Source of the DNA: Prevotellaceae bacterium
Lineage (GTDB): Bacteria > Bacteroidota > Bacteroidia > Bacteroidales > UBA932
Length of the DNA: 49,408 nucleotides
Assembly: GCA_031265155.1 (NCBI GenBank)
Contig: JAISDB010000017.1
Span: 1-49,408, forward strand
Direction: 5' to 3'
Position numbers and translations under genes: made by a program
Shown: positions 18,607 to 28,983 of the stretch, one piece after another
How positions within the stretch are numbered: the stretch's first letter is position 1
How the letters are laid out: every line of letters starts with the position of its first letter
Notes under the pieces: model-generated
Database searches by the model: none
What the model saw: only the letters and a program-made list of their open reading frames with translations
What the model was told of the DNA's origin: nothing

Positions 18607-18723
18607 TCATCCCTGACGCTGTTTAAACTTGGGATTTTTTTTGCAAATAACATACAAGCGACCCTTGCGCTTAACTATTTTGCAGTCATCACTGCGCTTT
18701 TTAACCGATGCTCTTACTTTCAT
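18607..18723 (-). CDS. rpmJ: 50S ribosomal protein L36, zinc-free type
   Basis: L36 of 38 residues, read directly from the sequence because of its small size. It starts [17 protein letters not shown] and ends PKFKQRQG. Two of the four usual zinc ligands are replaced (the first Cys by Ser11 and the His by Phe33), while Cys14 and Cys27 remain. Zinc binding is therefore unlikely. It sits between infA and rpsM, the normal place. Confidence 0.95.
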   Translation of the reverse strand: MKVRASVKKRSDDCKIVKRKGRLYVICKKNPKFKQRQG

Positions 18724-18756
18724 ATCGCTTAGCTGTTTTTAATTTATCTTATTATT

Positions 18757-18993
18757 TTATTTTATATTTTCCTTATTCGGATGCCGTAATGATATTCGCG
18801 CTTTTGTTAAATCGTAAGGCGACATTTCTACCCGCACCCTGTCGCCGGGAAGAATTTTTATGTAGTGCATTCTCATCTTTCCCGAAATATGCGCGATAAC
18901 AACATGCCCGTTATCCAACTCTACGCGAAACATTGCATTTGACAATGCTTCTATTACTGTTCCATCTTTTTCTATGGCTGCCTGTTTTGCCAT
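18757..18993 (-). CDS. infA: translation initiation factor IF-1
   Basis: IF-1 of 78 residues with an OB fold. Canonical segments are [20 protein letters not shown] and [20 protein letters not shown]. It binds the A site of the 30S subunit during initiation. It lies between map and rpmJ. Confidence 0.98.
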   Translation of the reverse strand: MAKQAAIEKDGTVIEALSNAMFRVELDNGHVVIAHISGKMRMHYIKILPGDRVRVEMSPYDLTKARISLRHPNKENIK

Positions 18994-19026
18994 TACTTTA
19001 TTATTACTGTTTTAATTTTTTTTGAA

Positions 19027-19800
19027 TTAATCAAGCGCTTCTTCTATAAATTTGAATGTCGATAAAATATCTGCTTTCCCCTTATCGCGTATGGCGACAG
19101 CAAGTTCAAAATGTGCAGAATATTTATTGTCGCAAGTACGAATTGTCCATCCGTCATCTTCCATATACACTTCGCGCCGACCTAAATTAATCATTGGCTC
19201 GATGCATATTACCATGCCGCTTTGCAGTTTTGCGCCGTTTCCTTTTCTGCCGTAATTAGGCACATCGGGCTTTTCGTGCATATCGTGTCCTATTCCGTGT
19301 CCTATGAGTTCGCGAACAATAGAATATCCGTTATTTTCGGCGTGTGTTTGAATTGCGTTTGAAATATCTCCTGTACGTGCATTAGAGTTGATTTGCTCTA
19401 TGCCTCTGTAAAGGCTTTCTTTGGTAACTTTAAGAAGATTTTCGGCTTCTGCGCTTATTTCACCTACTGCAAAGGTATAAGCCGAATCGCCGTAAAAACC
19501 TTTCATGAATGTTCCGCAATCAACAGATACGATATCGCCTTCCTGCAAGCGGTAGTTTGATGGTATGCCATGCACAACTACGCTGTTAACCGACATGCAA
19601 AGAGTATTCGGAAAACCGTTGTATCCCAAAAATCCGGGCTTTGCTCCGTTATCACGGATAAACGCTTCTGCTATTTCGTCAAGTTCGAGCGTTGTAATTC
19701 CCGGCTTTATATATTTTCCGACTTCTGCCAAAGTTTTTGAAACCAAAAGATTATTTTCTCTCAGTATTTCAATTTCTTCGTCGGTTTTCAAATTTATCAT
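19027..19800 (-). CDS. map: type I methionine aminopeptidase
   Basis: Enzyme of 257 residues that removes the initiator methionine. The dimetal ligands are visible: Asp94 (VSVDCGT), Asp105 (YGDSAYTF), His168 (IGHGIGHDMH), Glu201 (CIEPMI) and Glu232 (HFELAVAI), plus the substrate histidine near 77 (VVHGIP). It lies between secY and infA, as is common in Bacteroidota. Confidence 0.97.
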   Translation of the reverse strand: MINLKTDEEIEILRENNLLVSKTLAEVGKYIKPGITTLELDEIAEAFIRDNGAKPGFLGYNGFPNTLCMSVNSVVVHGIPSNYRLQEGDIVSVDCGTFMKGFYGDSAYTFAVGEISAEAENLLKVTKESLYRGIEQINSNARTGDISNAIQTHAENNGYSIVRELIGHGIGHDMHEKPDVPNYGRKGNGAKLQSGMVICIEPMINLGRREVYMEDDGWTIRTCDNKYSAHFELAVAIRDKGKADILSTFKFIEEALD

Positions 19801-19833
19801 TAAATAAAGAACCTTTTATTATCAATTTTCCAA

Positions 19834-21150
19834 CTACATTCCCGAACGACCTTTCAGTTTTCCGGTTTTCATCAATCCATCATAATGTCGCATCAAAAGA
19901 TGACTTTCTATTTGCTGCAATGTATCAAGAATTACTCCGACAAGTATCAGCAATGATGTTCCTCCGAAAAATTGCCCGAACTGCCTGTCGATACCGAATG
20001 TCAAAACGGCGAAAGTTGGAAGAATCGCTACTATTGCCAAAAACATTGAGCCGGGTAATGTTATTCTCGACATAACGCTATCGAGATATTCGGCTGTTTT
20101 TTTACCCGGTTTTATTCCGGGAATGAAACCACCGTTCTTTTTCATGTCTTCAGCCATATTTGTCGGATTAACCGTTACGGCTGTATAGAAATATGTAAAT
20201 ATCATTACCAGCATTGCAAATATAAAGTTATACCAAAATCCGTATTGATTGTTCAATGCAGTTGAGCCTGCAAAGCCTGTAAACAGCAGCGGAATCATCA
20301 TCAATGCCTGCGCAAATATAATAGGCATAACGCCTGCTGCGTTTATTTTCAAGGGTATGTACTGTCGCTGTCCGCCATATTGCTTATTGCCTACAATGCG
20401 TTTTGCATACTGCACCGGTATTTTGCGTACACCCTGTACAAGCGCTATACATGCAACAAACACAATAAACAAAACAACCATTTCTACAATAAACATCAAG
20501 ATACCTCCTGTGGTTTGCGTAATTCGTGTTCCTACTTCCGCAACCAATGCAAAGGGAAGACGGGCAATAATACCTACCATGATTATCAACGATATTCCGT
20601 TTCCTATGCCCCGGTCGGTAATACGTTCTCCGAGCCACATTACAAACATTGTGCCCGCAAGCAATATTATCGTAGATGTTATATTAAACCAGAATCCCTG
20701 ATCAAGAAATGCTTCCGGCGGTAATTGCAAGTGCAGATTGACAACATACGCCGGTCCTTGAAATATAAGAATCAGTATTGTAAGATAGCGCGTATACTGG
20801 GTCATTTTGCGACGTCCGCTTTCGCCTTCTCGCTGCAGACGCTGAAAGTACGGCACCATAATTCCCAGCAGCTGTATAACGATTGATGCCGATATATACG
20901 GCATTATACCTAATGCAAATATTGATGCATTGCCAAATGCACCTCCCGAAAACATATTGAGTAAGCCTATAAGTCCTCCGCTTGCCTGACTTTCCAGACC
21001 AGAGCCGCTTATTGCATTGGCATCTATTCCTGGAAGAACAATAAAACTACCCAATCGATAAATCGCAACCAAAGCCAGCGTATAAAATATTCTTTTACGC
21101 AGTTCTTCGATTTTGAAAATATTTTTTATCGTTGTGATAAATTTTTTCAT
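19834..21150 (-). CDS. secY: preprotein translocase subunit SecY
   Basis: Inner-membrane channel of 438 residues with about ten transmembrane segments. Signatures include the plug and first helix region (RLGSFIVLPGID), SIFALGIMPYISASIVIQLL and the cytoplasmic loop RQYIPLKINAAGVMPIIFA. It secretes the envelope proteins encoded elsewhere in the window. The start overlaps the rplO stop by four bases. Confidence 0.98.
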   Translation of the reverse strand: MKKFITTIKNIFKIEELRKRIFYTLALVAIYRLGSFIVLPGIDANAISGSGLESQASGGLIGLLNMFSGGAFGNASIFALGIMPYISASIVIQLLGIMVPYFQRLQREGESGRRKMTQYTRYLTILILIFQGPAYVVNLHLQLPPEAFLDQGFWFNITSTIILLAGTMFVMWLGERITDRGIGNGISLIIMVGIIARLPFALVAEVGTRITQTTGGILMFIVEMVVLFIVFVACIALVQGVRKIPVQYAKRIVGNKQYGGQRQYIPLKINAAGVMPIIFAQALMMIPLLFTGFAGSTALNNQYGFWYNFIFAMLVMIFTYFYTAVTVNPTNMAEDMKKNGGFIPGIKPGKKTAEYLDSVMSRITLPGSMFLAIVAILPTFAVLTFGIDRQFGQFFGGTSLLILVGVILDTLQQIESHLLMRHYDGLMKTGKLKGRSGM

Positions 21151-21620
21151 TGATTTTCTATTTTAGATTTTTCGTCTATTCGTGTAGCTGTTCCCTGTTG
21201 CGCTTCAATCAGTTCAATCGCTTTTTTCGAGAAAGCGTGCGCTACAACATCAAGTTTTGCCGTAAGCGTTCCGTTGCCCAATATTTTCACCAAATGGTTT
21301 TTCGAGACAAGCCCCGATTCGACAAAAGTGTCAAATGTAAATGCTGTTATTCCTAATTTTTCGGATAATGCCTGTAATGTTGAAATATTTATGGCTTTAT
21401 ATTCCTTACGGTTAATATTTGTAAAACCGTATTTAGGTAAACGACGCTGCAACGGCATTTGACCGCCTTCGAAACCCGCTTTTCGTGAATATCCCGAACG
21501 TGACTGGGCGCCTTTGTGTCCGCGTGTTGATGTACCTCCGCGACCCGAACCCTGTCCGCGTCCTATCCGTTTATCCTTATGTGTTGCCCCTTTTGCCGGA
21601 CGTAAATTATTCAATTCCAT
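21147..21620 (-). CDS. rplO: 50S ribosomal protein L15
   Basis: L15 of 157 residues. The glycine/arginine-rich N-terminus (GRGQGSGRGGTSTRGHKGAQ) that threads into the 50S core is canonical. It overlaps secY by four bases (translational coupling). Confidence 0.98.
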   Translation of the reverse strand: MELNNLRPAKGATHKDKRIGRGQGSGRGGTSTRGHKGAQSRSGYSRKAGFEGGQMPLQRRLPKYGFTNINRKEYKAINISTLQALSEKLGITAFTFDTFVESGLVSKNHLVKILGNGTLTAKLDVVAHAFSKKAIELIEAQQGTATRIDEKSKIENQ

Positions 21621-21640
21621 AGTTCATTCTATTTGTGCTG

Positions 21641-21823
21641 TTATTCCTGTTTTTCTACTTTAATCAAGTGTTCCACTTTTTTTATCTGTCCCAATATTGA
21701 CGGCGTTAATTCTTTTTCAACACAATGATTTATTTTTCTCAAACCGAGAGCCGCAAGAGTTGCACGCTGGCGCCTGGTAGAACCGATTTTACTTCGTACC
21801 TGTGTAATTTTGCATTTTGCCAT
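21641..21823 (-). CDS. rpmD: 50S ribosomal protein L30
   Basis: L30 of 60 residues. KCKITQVRSKIGSTRRQRAT and LAALGLRKINH are family hallmarks. It lies between rpsE and rplO. Confidence 0.97.
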   Translation of the reverse strand: MAKCKITQVRSKIGSTRRQRATLAALGLRKINHCVEKELTPSILGQIKKVEHLIKVEKQE

Positions 21824-21835
21824 TTCATTATCTCC

Positions 21836-22357
21836 TTATCCTTTAAACACTGTATTAAGCGAAACGCCCCTGACTTCCGACACGGTATAAGCATCGCGCA
21901 GTTCCAATAATGCCATCACCGTAGCTTTCACCAGATTATGAGGATTTGATGAACCTTTGGATTTTGCCAGCACATCGGTAATCCCGACACTTTCGAGTAC
22001 GGCGCGCATAGCTCCGCCGGCTTTTACTCCCGTACCCGGACCTGCCGGACTAATATATACTTTTGCTCCGCCGAATTTAGCTGTCTGTTCGTGCGGTATA
22101 GTGCCTTTATAAACAGGAACCTTAACAAGGTTTTTCTTTGCATCTTCCGTTCCTTTTTGAACTGCAGTAGCTACTTCGTTTGCTTTTCCAAGTCCATAAC
22201 CGATAATTCCGTTTTCGTTACCAACTACAACAATAGCCGCAAAGCTAAAGTGGCGTCCGCCCTTTGTTACTTTTGTAACTCGCTGAACGGCAACCAATCT
22301 TTCTTTTAAGTCCAAATCGGTAGTCTTTACTTTTTTGATATTTAAATTTACTGCCAT
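21836..22357 (-). CDS. rpsE: 30S ribosomal protein S5
   Basis: S5 of 173 residues, involved in decoding accuracy. The double-stranded-RNA-like N-domain ([40 protein letters not shown]) and the C-domain ([19 protein letters not shown]) are complete. Confidence 0.98.
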   Translation of the reverse strand: MAVNLNIKKVKTTDLDLKERLVAVQRVTKVTKGGRHFSFAAIVVVGNENGIIGYGLGKANEVATAVQKGTEDAKKNLVKVPVYKGTIPHEQTAKFGGAKVYISPAGPGTGVKAGGAMRAVLESVGITDVLAKSKGSSNPHNLVKATVMALLELRDAYTVSEVRGVSLNTVFKG

Positions 22358-22363
22358 AATCTT

Positions 22364-22726
22364 TTAAAATTTAAGACCGCTTTCGCGTGCCGATTCTGCT
22401 AAACTTTTTACTCTTCCGTGATATAAATATCCGTTACGGTCGAAAACTACAGTTTCAATGCCTTTCTCTCTGGCTTTCTGAGCTATAAGCTTTCCTACTT
22501 CCTTTGCAACTTCAATTCCCGGTTTTCCTTTCACCTGTTCGGCGATAGACTTATCAGCCGAAGATGCCGCCGCAAGCGTTATGCGTTTCAAATCATCTAT
22601 AATCTGTACATAAATCCGTTTATTGCTTCTATAAACAGACATACGCGGTTTTTCGGCTGTTCCGCTTATTCTTTTGCGAATACGATACTTAATTCTTTGT
22701 CTTCTTTCTGTTTTCGTAAGTGCCAT
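22364..22726 (-). CDS. rplR: 50S ribosomal protein L18
   Basis: L18 of 120 residues, which binds 5S r[23 protein letters not shown] and the C-terminal [20 protein letters not shown] are canonical. Confidence 0.98.
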   Translation of the reverse strand: MALTKTERRQRIKYRIRKRISGTAEKPRMSVYRSNKRIYVQIIDDLKRITLAAASSADKSIAEQVKGKPGIEVAKEVGKLIAQKAREKGIETVVFDRNGYLYHGRVKSLAESARESGLKF

Positions 22727-22742
22727 ACATTAATCTCCCAAT

Positions 22743-23300
22743 TTATTTAGCGTTAGCGGATTTTCCTGCTTTACGGCGTAACTGTTCACCAACAAATTTA
22801 ATACCTTTTCCCTTGTACGGTTCAGGCTTGCGTAATGAACGTATTTTTGCCGCAACCTGTCCTATAAGCTGCTTATCAATGCTGGTAAGCGTTAAAATCG
22901 GATTTCCTTTCCGTTCAACAAATACCGAAGCCTTAACTTCAGCAGGCAGTTCAAAATGAATATCATGAGAATATCCAAGGCTAAACTCAAGTACCTGACC
23001 TTTAGCTTCTACCTTGTATCCCACGCCTACCAGTTCCTGTTTGATTTCATACCCTTTAGATACTCCCAGCACCATATTATTCAGCAATGCGCGATAAAGT
23101 CCGTGCATTGAGCGATGACGCGGCTGATCCGTTGGGCGTTCCAACGAAAACACGCCGTCTCCTACCTTTACGGTGATATCGGGGTCAACTTTTTGACTCA
23201 GTTCACCGAGAGGTCCTTTAACCTTAACCACATTGCCATTTTCAACCTTTACGGTTACGCCCTGTGGAAGGTTTACAGGTAATTTTCCTATTCGTGACAT
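22743..23300 (-). CDS. rplF: 50S ribosomal protein L6
   Basis: L6 of 185 residues with two homologous domains. MSRIGKLPVNLPQGV and the C-terminal KPEPYKGKGIKFVGEQLRRK are canonical. It lies near the factor-binding site of the 50S subunit. Confidence 0.98.
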   Translation of the reverse strand: MSRIGKLPVNLPQGVTVKVENGNVVKVKGPLGELSQKVDPDITVKVGDGVFSLERPTDQPRHRSMHGLYRALLNNMVLGVSKGYEIKQELVGVGYKVEAKGQVLEFSLGYSHDIHFELPAEVKASVFVERKGNPILTLTSIDKQLIGQVAAKIRSLRKPEPYKGKGIKFVGEQLRRKAGKSANAK

Positions 23301-23318
23301 TATATTAAATTTTTAATA

Positions 23319-23714
23319 TTAACTAATATAACATAAAACTTCGCCACCAACGTTCAAATCACGGGCTTCCTTGTCGGTGATTATTCCTTTTGATGTTGAT
23401 ATTATTGCTATTCCCAAACCGTTAAGCACTTTGGGCATTGTTGCCGCACCTGCATAACGGCGCAATCCCGGTCGGCTCGCGCGGTCAAGCGATTTGAGCG
23501 CCGGTTTTTTTGTTACGGGATGGTACTTCAAGGCTATCTTGATAGTACTTTTCAAGCTATCATCCATAAATTTATAGCTTAGGATGTAGCCTTTTTCATG
23601 CAGGATTCGTGTAATTTCCTTTTTTATTTTCGATGACGGAATTTCCACTGTCTTATGTCCTACTCTTGATGCATTTCTAATTCGCGTTAGATAATCTGCA
23701 ATTGGATCAGTCAT
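23319..23714 (-). CDS. rpsH: 30S ribosomal protein S8
   Basis: S8 of 131 residues. [20 protein letters not shown] and the C-terminal GGEVLCYIS are canonical. S8 is a known translational repressor of the spc operon in E. coli. Here it is preceded by an unusually long spacer of 148 bases carrying a hairpin (23799-23821). Confidence 0.98.
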   Translation of the reverse strand: MTDPIADYLTRIRNASRVGHKTVEIPSSKIKKEITRILHEKGYILSYKFMDDSLKSTIKIALKYHPVTKKPALKSLDRASRPGLRRYAGAATMPKVLNGLGIAIISTSKGIITDKEARDLNVGGEVLCYIS

Positions 23715-23798
23715 TACTCTTTGTCTTTTTTAATTTATAATTTACAATTTTTACTTTTTGTTTCGCTATTGACTTATTTTACAATTTCCTCGAAACAC

Positions 23799-23821
23799 GA
23801 TACGGTTATGTAACCGATATC
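23799..23821 (-). promoter_or_regulatory. hairpin in the rpsN-rpsH spacer
   Basis: GATACGGTT (23799-23807) can pair with AACCGATATC (23812-23821) with one bulged base and a four-base loop. It sits in the 148-base gap before rpsH, whereas most gaps in this operon are under 30 bases. Possible roles are mRNA processing, internal initiation or feedback by a ribosomal protein. No promoter consensus is evident. Confidence 0.35.
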
Positions 23822-23862
23822 CAGATTATTTAATTCATTAATTATCATTATATTACAAGCAT

Positions 23863-24132
23863 TTACCAACTTGCTTTTGTTATTCCCGGAATCAATCCTT
23901 GTGAAGCCATTTCGCGGAACTGTATGCGACTGATACCAAACAGACGCATGTATCCTTTCGGGCGTCCTGTCATTGAACAGCGGTTGTGCAGTCTTACACG
24001 GCTTGAGTTTTTCGGCAATTTTGCAAGACCTGCATAATCGCCTGCCTCTTTCAATGCTTTACGTTTTTCTGCATACTTTGCAACCAGTTTTGCCCGCTTC
24101 ACTTCGCGTGCTTTCATCGATTCTTTAGCCAT
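23863..24132 (-). CDS. rpsN: 30S ribosomal protein S14 (zinc-free type)
   Basis: S14 of 89 residues, starting at ATG 24132 ([16 protein letters not shown]). A longer upstream reading frame overlaps rplE and is rejected. It lacks the two CxxC motifs of the short zinc form and ends [13 protein letters not shown]. It begins two bases from the rplE stop. Confidence 0.97.
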   Translation of the reverse strand: MAKESMKAREVKRAKLVAKYAEKRKALKEAGDYAGLAKLPKNSSRVRLHNRCSMTGRPKGYMRLFGISRIQFREMASQGLIPGITKASW

Positions 24133-24133
24133 A

Positions 24134-24745
24134 TTACTGATTCTTTTTTGTGTTTTTAAATGGTAGCCCAAATTCACGAAGAAGAGCGTATGCTTCTTCA
24201 TCGTTACTGGTGCTGGTAACAAATGTCATTTCCATACCTAATATTTTCGTTATCTTATCAAGATCTATTTCGGGGAATATGATTTGCTCGCGCACTCCCA
24301 ATGTATAGTTTCCACGTCCATCAAACTTATCGTGTATTCCCTGAAAATCGCGGATACGCGGTAATGCTATCGATATCAATCTATCAAGAAATTCGTACAT
24401 TTTGTTGCGGCGAAGAGTAACTTTCACTCCTATCGGCATTCCCTTACGCAGTTTAAAGTTGGAAATGTCTTTTTTAGAGGTCAATACTATTGCCTTTTGT
24501 CCTGTAATAGTTGTAAGTTCATTTTGTGCAACTTCTATCAGTTTTTTATCGGCAACAGCGTCTCCTACTCCCTGATTTACTATTATTTTCTCCAAACGCG
24601 GTACCTGCATAACAGATTTATAGCCAAATTCCTTCATAAGCTTTGGAACAATTTCTTCTTTATACTTTTTTTGCAAAGTAATTACGTAATTTTCAGGAAG
24701 TACCTGTATTCCCGCATTATCTTTTTTTGTATCTTTCTTTGCCAT
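24134..24745 (-). CDS. rplE: 50S ribosomal protein L5
   Basis: L5 of 203 residues, a 5S rRNA-binding protein. It has a Lys/Asp-rich N-terminal extension of about 18 residues ([19 protein letters not shown]) relative to the minimal form. The core [20 protein letters not shown] and [19 protein letters not shown] are canonical. The start overlaps the rplX stop (TAATG). Confidence 0.98.
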   Translation of the reverse strand: MAKKDTKKDNAGIQVLPENYVITLQKKYKEEIVPKLMKEFGYKSVMQVPRLEKIIVNQGVGDAVADKKLIEVAQNELTTITGQKAIVLTSKKDISNFKLRKGMPIGVKVTLRRNKMYEFLDRLISIALPRIRDFQGIHDKFDGRGNYTLGVREQIIFPEIDLDKITKILGMEMTFVTSTSNDEEAYALLREFGLPFKNTKKNQ

Positions 24746-25068
24746 TATTTAATCTCCTCGTTTGTTTTTTTAGAATAACGAACAAGTTTTCCTGTCGATT
24801 CGCTTATGCGGCGTCCTGTTTTTATCGGTTTGCCATCAGCATCCGCCAATTGCAGATTTGAGATGTGTATGGACGCTTCTTTTTCGATAATTCCGCCCTG
24901 CGTATTTTTTGCGTTTGGTTTTGTATGTTTTTTTACCATGTTTACGCCTTCAACTATTGCCCGTTCCGTTTTAACGATAACTTGCAGCACTTTGCCTGTT
25001 TTACCCTTGTCTTCGCCGGCATTTACGTAAACTATATCGCCTTTTTTTATGTGTAATTTTCTTTTCAT
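24745..25068 (-). CDS. rplX: 50S ribosomal protein L24
   Basis: L24 of 107 residues with a KOW motif ([20 protein letters not shown], about 8-27) and the conserved [18 protein letters not shown]. It is an assembly-initiating 50S protein and overlaps rplE by one base. Confidence 0.98.
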   Translation of the reverse strand: MKRKLHIKKGDIVYVNAGEDKGKTGKVLQVIVKTERAIVEGVNMVKKHTKPNAKNTQGGIIEKEASIHISNLQLADADGKPIKTGRRISESTGKLVRYSKKTNEEIK

Positions 25069-25085
25069 TTCAACACATTTTATTA

Positions 25086-25451
25086 TTATAATACCTCCGG
25101 AGCCAAAGAAACTATTTTCATATAGTTATCGCGCAATTCTCTTGCTACCGGACCAAATATACGGGTTCCGCGTATTTCGTCCTGATTGTTCAACAATACG
25201 CAAGCATTGTCGTCAAAGCGTATATAAGAACCGTCGGCGCGACGCACTTCTTTTTTTGTTCGCACGATGACTGCTTTTGATACTGTGCCTTTTTTAGCAT
25301 CTCCTCCGGGAATTGCATTTTTTATAGTAACAACTATGTTGTCGCCCAATGAGGCATAGCGTCTTTTAGTGCCGCCCAATACGCGGATGCAAAGCACTTC
25401 TTTTGCTCCGCTGTTATCTGCTACCTGTAATCTTGTTTCCTGTTGTATCAT
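25086..25451 (-). CDS. rplN: 50S ribosomal protein L14
   Basis: L14 of 121 residues. [20 protein letters not shown] and [20 protein letters not shown] are canonical. It lies at the subunit interface. Confidence 0.98.
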   Translation of the reverse strand: MIQQETRLQVADNSGAKEVLCIRVLGGTKRRYASLGDNIVVTIKNAIPGGDAKKGTVSKAVIVRTKKEVRRADGSYIRFDDNACVLLNNQDEIRGTRIFGPVARELRDNYMKIVSLAPEVL

Positions 25452-25453
25452 AA

Positions 25454-25708
25454 TTACTTAACTTTTTCAATTATTTCTACTAAACGCCAGCATTTTGTTT
25501 TACTCAGCGGACGTGTTTCCATAATGCGCACCGTATCGCCTTCGCTTGATTCGTTTTTTTCGTCGTGCGCTACAAGTTTTGTCGTTTTGTTCACAAATTT
25601 TCCGTATATCGGATGTTTCACTTTGCGTTTCACTGCAACTACTATGGTTTTTTCCATTTTGTTGCTAACAACAATTCCTATTCTTTCTTTTCTGAGATTT
25701 CTTTCCAT
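25454..25708 (-). CDS. rpsQ: 30S ribosomal protein S17
   Basis: S17 of 84 residues with an OB fold. [20 protein letters not shown] and [20 protein letters not shown] are canonical. It is two bases from rplN. Confidence 0.98.
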   Translation of the reverse strand: MERNLRKERIGIVVSNKMEKTIVVAVKRKVKHPIYGKFVNKTTKLVAHDEKNESSEGDTVRIMETRPLSKTKCWRLVEIIEKVK

Positions 25709-25714
25709 AAACGA

Positions 25715-25915
25715 TTATTTTTTCTCGTTAGACTGTTTCTGTTGCAATACAGTAAGCATTCGTGCTATATTTCTTCGTGAGTTTTTGATCTTTGACGTGT
25801 TCTCTATTGGCGATATAGCGTGGTTCATCTTCATTGTCAAGAGATTTGCCTTTTCTGTTTCTATGCGTTCAATCAAGTCGTTAACTGCCATTTCTCTTAT
25901 TTCTGCTGTCTTCAT
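25715..25915 (-). CDS. rpmC: 50S ribosomal protein L29
   Basis: L29 of 66 residues, a two-helix protein near the exit tunnel. MKTAEIREMAVNDLIERIET and the ISPIENTSKIKNSRRNIARM segment are canonical. Confidence 0.97.
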   Translation of the reverse strand: MKTAEIREMAVNDLIERIETEKANLLTMKMNHAISPIENTSKIKNSRRNIARMLTVLQQKQSNEKK

Positions 25916-25927
25916 ATCTTTTAGATT

Positions 25928-26356
25928 TTATAATGATTCTTCAACATAATCTCTTCTTACAATGAATTTTGTTGCTATCGGAAGTTTCTGCGCTCCCAAT
26001 CGCAATGCTTCTTTTGCTATATCCAAAGGCACGCCTTCAGCTTCAAAAATTATTCTACCGGGATTTACTGTTGCCACAAATCCTTCGGGGTTACCCTTAC
26101 CTTTACCCATGCGCACTTCTGCCGGTTTTTTGGTAATAGGCTTATCGGGAAATACACGAATCCAAATTTGCCCTTCACGTTTCATATAGCGAACTATTGC
26201 CTGACGTGCAGCTTCCAATTGGCGACCTGTCATCCAACATTCTTCCATTGCTTTTATTCCGAATGATCCGAATGCAAGCTGATTTCCTCTTTGAGCATTT
26301 CCTTTCATTTTGCCCTTTTGCTGCCTTCTGTATGTTGTCTTTTTCGGCTGTAACAT
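25928..26356 (-). CDS. rplP: 50S ribosomal protein L16
   Basis: L16 of 142 residues. [19 protein letters not shown] and [20 protein letters not shown] (as [20 protein letters not shown]) are canonical. It contacts tRNA near the peptidyl-transferase centre. Confidence 0.98.
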   Translation of the reverse strand: MLQPKKTTYRRQQKGKMKGNAQRGNQLAFGSFGIKAMEECWMTGRQLEAARQAIVRYMKREGQIWIRVFPDKPITKKPAEVRMGKGKGNPEGFVATVNPGRIIFEAEGVPLDIAKEALRLGAQKLPIATKFIVRRDYVEESL

Positions 26357-26380
26357 TTTCTTTCTCCTTACGAAATCATT

Positions 26381-27139
26381 TTATTTTTTAGATCTTCTTC
26401 CGCCTTCGCGTTTAGGCTTTCTATCGTTGTTACGCTCATTGCGTCCACTGTTAAAATTTCCACCTGCAGGTCCTGTTAATGCGGCAATGCCTACATTCGG
26501 TGAAAGATCGCGTTTTCCGTAAACCAAACCGTTGCAAATCCAAACTTTGATTCCGAGCAAGCCTACTTTTGTAAGCGCTTCGGCAAGTGCGTAATCTATA
26601 TCCGCACGGAATGTGTGCAGCGGAATACGTCCTTCTTTCAAAGTTTCGGTACGTGCCATTTCGGCTCCGCCTAAACGTCCTGAAATCTGGATTTTAATAC
26701 CTTCGGCGCCCATACGCATTGTTGCTGCAATTGCTGCTTTAAGCGCCCGCCTGTACGGCAATCTGCCTTCTATTTGTCGCGCTATTCCGTTTGCCACAAT
26801 GACAGCATCAATATCCGGACGTTTTATTTCGAAAATATTGATCTGTATTTCTTTGTTTGTTATTTTCTTTAATTCTTCCTTTAACTTATCTACTTCACTG
26901 CCTGCTTTTCCGATAACCATTCCCGGTCGTGCGGTATTGATGGTAACAGTGATAAGTTTGAGCGTACGTTCTATAATTATTTTCGATATTCCTGCTTTGG
27001 AAAAACGCGCATTAAGGTATTTGCGTATCTGTGCATCTTCAACTATTTTTGCCGAAAAGTTTTTACCGCCGTACCAGTTTGAATCCCATCCGCGAATTAT
27101 TCCCAGTCTGTTTCCTATCGGATTTACTTTTTGTCCCAT
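26381..27139 (-). CDS. rpsC: 30S ribosomal protein S3
   Basis: S3 of 252 residues. The KH type II domain is at about 38-110 ([20 protein letters not shown]), and the C-terminal S3 domain contains [18 protein letters not shown] tail of about 35 residues after GGNFNSGRN is basic and low-complexity ([20 protein letters not shown]), longer than the E. coli form. It lies at the mRNA entry channel. Confidence 0.98.
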   Translation of the reverse strand: MGQKVNPIGNRLGIIRGWDSNWYGGKNFSAKIVEDAQIRKYLNARFSKAGISKIIIERTLKLITVTINTARPGMVIGKAGSEVDKLKEELKKITNKEIQINIFEIKRPDIDAVIVANGIARQIEGRLPYRRALKAAIAATMRMGAEGIKIQISGRLGGAEMARTETLKEGRIPLHTFRADIDYALAEALTKVGLLGIKVWICNGLVYGKRDLSPNVGIAALTGPAGGNFNSGRNERNNDRKPKREGGRRSKK

Positions 27140-27140
27140 A

Positions 27141-27548
27141 TTATTTTTCCTCCGCCTTTTTGCCCAAAATTATGGTTACATGATTCGATCTTTTACGTAT
27201 TCTGTGTGCACGTCCCTGCGGCGCAGGCAGAATTCTACGTAATATTCTTCCTCCATCTACAAAGATTTCCTTAACACACACATTACCGTTTTCCAGGTCT
27301 TTTTCGCCTTCATTTTTTGATTCCCAATTTTTAATCGCCGATTTAAGCAATTTTTCCAGGCGCAATGATGCTTCTTTTTTTGTGTATTTAAGAATATCAA
27401 GCGCACGTCCTACTTCCACACCTCTTATCAAGTCTGCAACCAGACGCATTTTGCGCGGCGATGTCGGACAGTCATTGAGTTTCGCATAACTTTTAAATTT
27501 TCTTTCCTCTTTCAGCTTTTCAGCCATTAATCTTTTTCTTGCACCCAT
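27141..27548 (-). CDS. rplV: 50S ribosomal protein L22
   Basis: L22 of 135 residues. [20 protein letters not shown] and the tunnel-loop segment [20 protein letters not shown] are canonical. The start codon chosen ([18 protein letters not shown]) gives a short basic N-terminal extension. Confidence 0.97.
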   Translation of the reverse strand: MGARKRLMAEKLKEERKFKSYAKLNDCPTSPRKMRLVADLIRGVEVGRALDILKYTKKEASLRLEKLLKSAIKNWESKNEGEKDLENGNVCVKEIFVDGGRILRRILPAPQGRAHRIRKRSNHVTIILGKKAEEK

Positions 27549-27574
27549 TATGTAATAAATTTTGGCGTTACTTA

Positions 27575-27841
27575 TTATTTTCTATTTCCCGCGTGTCCCG
27601 AAAACTTGCGTGTCGGAGCAAATTCTCCGAGTTTATGTCCTACCATATTCTCGGTTATATAAACAGGTATAAATTTATTTCCGTTGTGTACGGCTATTGT
27701 GTGTCCTACAAAGTCGGGAGCAATCATGCTTGCCCGCGACCACGTTTTTATCACTGCCTTTTTGTTTGCTTCGTTCATGGCAGCAATTCTTTTTTCCAAT
27801 TTCGGTTCGATATATGGACCTTTTTTCAGTGATCTACTCAT
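27575..27841 (-). CDS. rpsS: 30S ribosomal protein S19
   Basis: S19 of 88 residues. [19 protein letters not shown] and [20 protein letters not shown] are canonical. Confidence 0.98.
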   Translation of the reverse strand: MSRSLKKGPYIEPKLEKRIAAMNEANKKAVIKTWSRASMIAPDFVGHTIAVHNGNKFIPVYITENMVGHKLGEFAPTRKFSGHAGNRK

Positions 27842-27860
27842 TTTATTCTTCTCTCCTTAA

Positions 27861-28685
27861 TTATTTTTTACGACGTTCAAGAATAAACTTCTTTGAGTTT
27901 TTCTTCGGATTGCGTGTCTTATAACCTTTGGCAGGAATACCTTTCCTCGAACGGGGATGCCCGCCCGAAGCGCGTCCTTCGCCTCCGCCCATTGGATGAT
28001 CAACAGGATTCATTACTACGCCTCTGTTACGCGGTCGGCGTCCGAGCCAGCGTCTTCTTCCTGCTTTTCCATGCTGCTCAAGATTATGGTCGGCATTGGA
28101 TACTGTTCCTATAGTTGCCTTGCAGGTAACCAATACCATGCGTGTTTCGCCCGAAGGTAATTTTATAATTGCATATTTTCCTTCGCGAGCAATAAGCTGA
28201 GCGTAAGTTCCTGCGCTGCGAGCCATTACCGCTCCCTGTCCGGGATGAAGCTCTATGTTGTGAACTACCGTTCCGAGAGGAATTTCGGACAGAAATAATG
28301 CATTTCCTATTTCGGGTGCTATTCCTGCTCCCGAATTTATTTTTTGTCCTACTTTCAATCCATTTGGAGCAATGATGTAGCGTTTTTCTCCATCGGTGTA
28401 AACTACAAGCGCTATGCGGGCGCTACGGTTAGGATCGTATTCAATAGTTTTCACTGTTGCCTGTATTCCGTCCTTTTCCCGTTTAAAATCAACTATCCGG
28501 TACATGCGTTTATGTCCGCCGCCAATGTAACGTATTGTCATTTTGCCTTCGTTGTTGCGTCCTCCCGATTTTTTCAAAGGAGCCAACAGCGACTTTTCAG
28601 GTTTTGATGCTGTTAAATCATCAAAAGTTCCTATTATTTTATGCCTTGTTCCGGGTGTTACCGGTTTAAACTTTCTTACTCCCAT
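27861..28685 (-). CDS. rplB: 50S ribosomal protein L2
   Basis: L2 of 274 residues, required for peptidyl-transferase-centre assembly. The conserved histidine-bearing loop [20 protein letters not shown] is intact. Confidence 0.98.
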   Translation of the reverse strand: MGVRKFKPVTPGTRHKIIGTFDDLTASKPEKSLLAPLKKSGGRNNEGKMTIRYIGGGHKRMYRIVDFKREKDGIQATVKTIEYDPNRSARIALVVYTDGEKRYIIAPNGLKVGQKINSGAGIAPEIGNALFLSEIPLGTVVHNIELHPGQGAVMARSAGTYAQLIAREGKYAIIKLPSGETRMVLVTCKATIGTVSNADHNLEQHGKAGRRRWLGRRPRNRGVVMNPVDHPMGGGEGRASGGHPRSRKGIPAKGYKTRNPKKNSKKFILERRKK

Positions 28686-28690
28686 AACGC

Positions 28691-28981
28691 TTATATATTA
28701 CTGAAAAAGTCAATTTTATCATTTCCTTTAAGGGTTACAAAAGCTTTTTTGTAACGATTGGTTCTGCCCGATACAAGTCCTCCTTTTGTATTGCGGCTTT
28801 TACTTTTTCCATGGTAGTTGGCAGTGTTAACTTTTTCAACAGATACTTTATATACCGTTTCAACGGCTTCCTTTATCTGAATTCTGTTAGCTCTATGGTC
28901 AACTACAAAACCGTAACGATTTAATTTTTCGCCTTGAATCGTCATTTTCTCGGTTGATAAGGGCTTAATTAGTATTTCCAT
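28691..28981 (-). CDS. rplW: 50S ribosomal protein L23
   Basis: L23 of 96 residues at the exit tunnel, a docking site for SRP and trigger factor. KPLSTEKMT and the internal [20 protein letters not shown] are typical. Confidence 0.97.
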   Translation of the reverse strand: MEILIKPLSTEKMTIQGEKLNRYGFVVDHRANRIQIKEAVETVYKVSVEKVNTANYHGKSKSRNTKGGLVSGRTNRYKKAFVTLKGNDKIDFFSNI

Positions 28982-28983
28982 AA

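Noticed and set aside
23863..24222. Longer version of S14 with 30 extra N-terminal residues
   Set aside because: The extension overlaps the rplE coding sequence. The canonical start MAKESMKA at 24132 fits the family.
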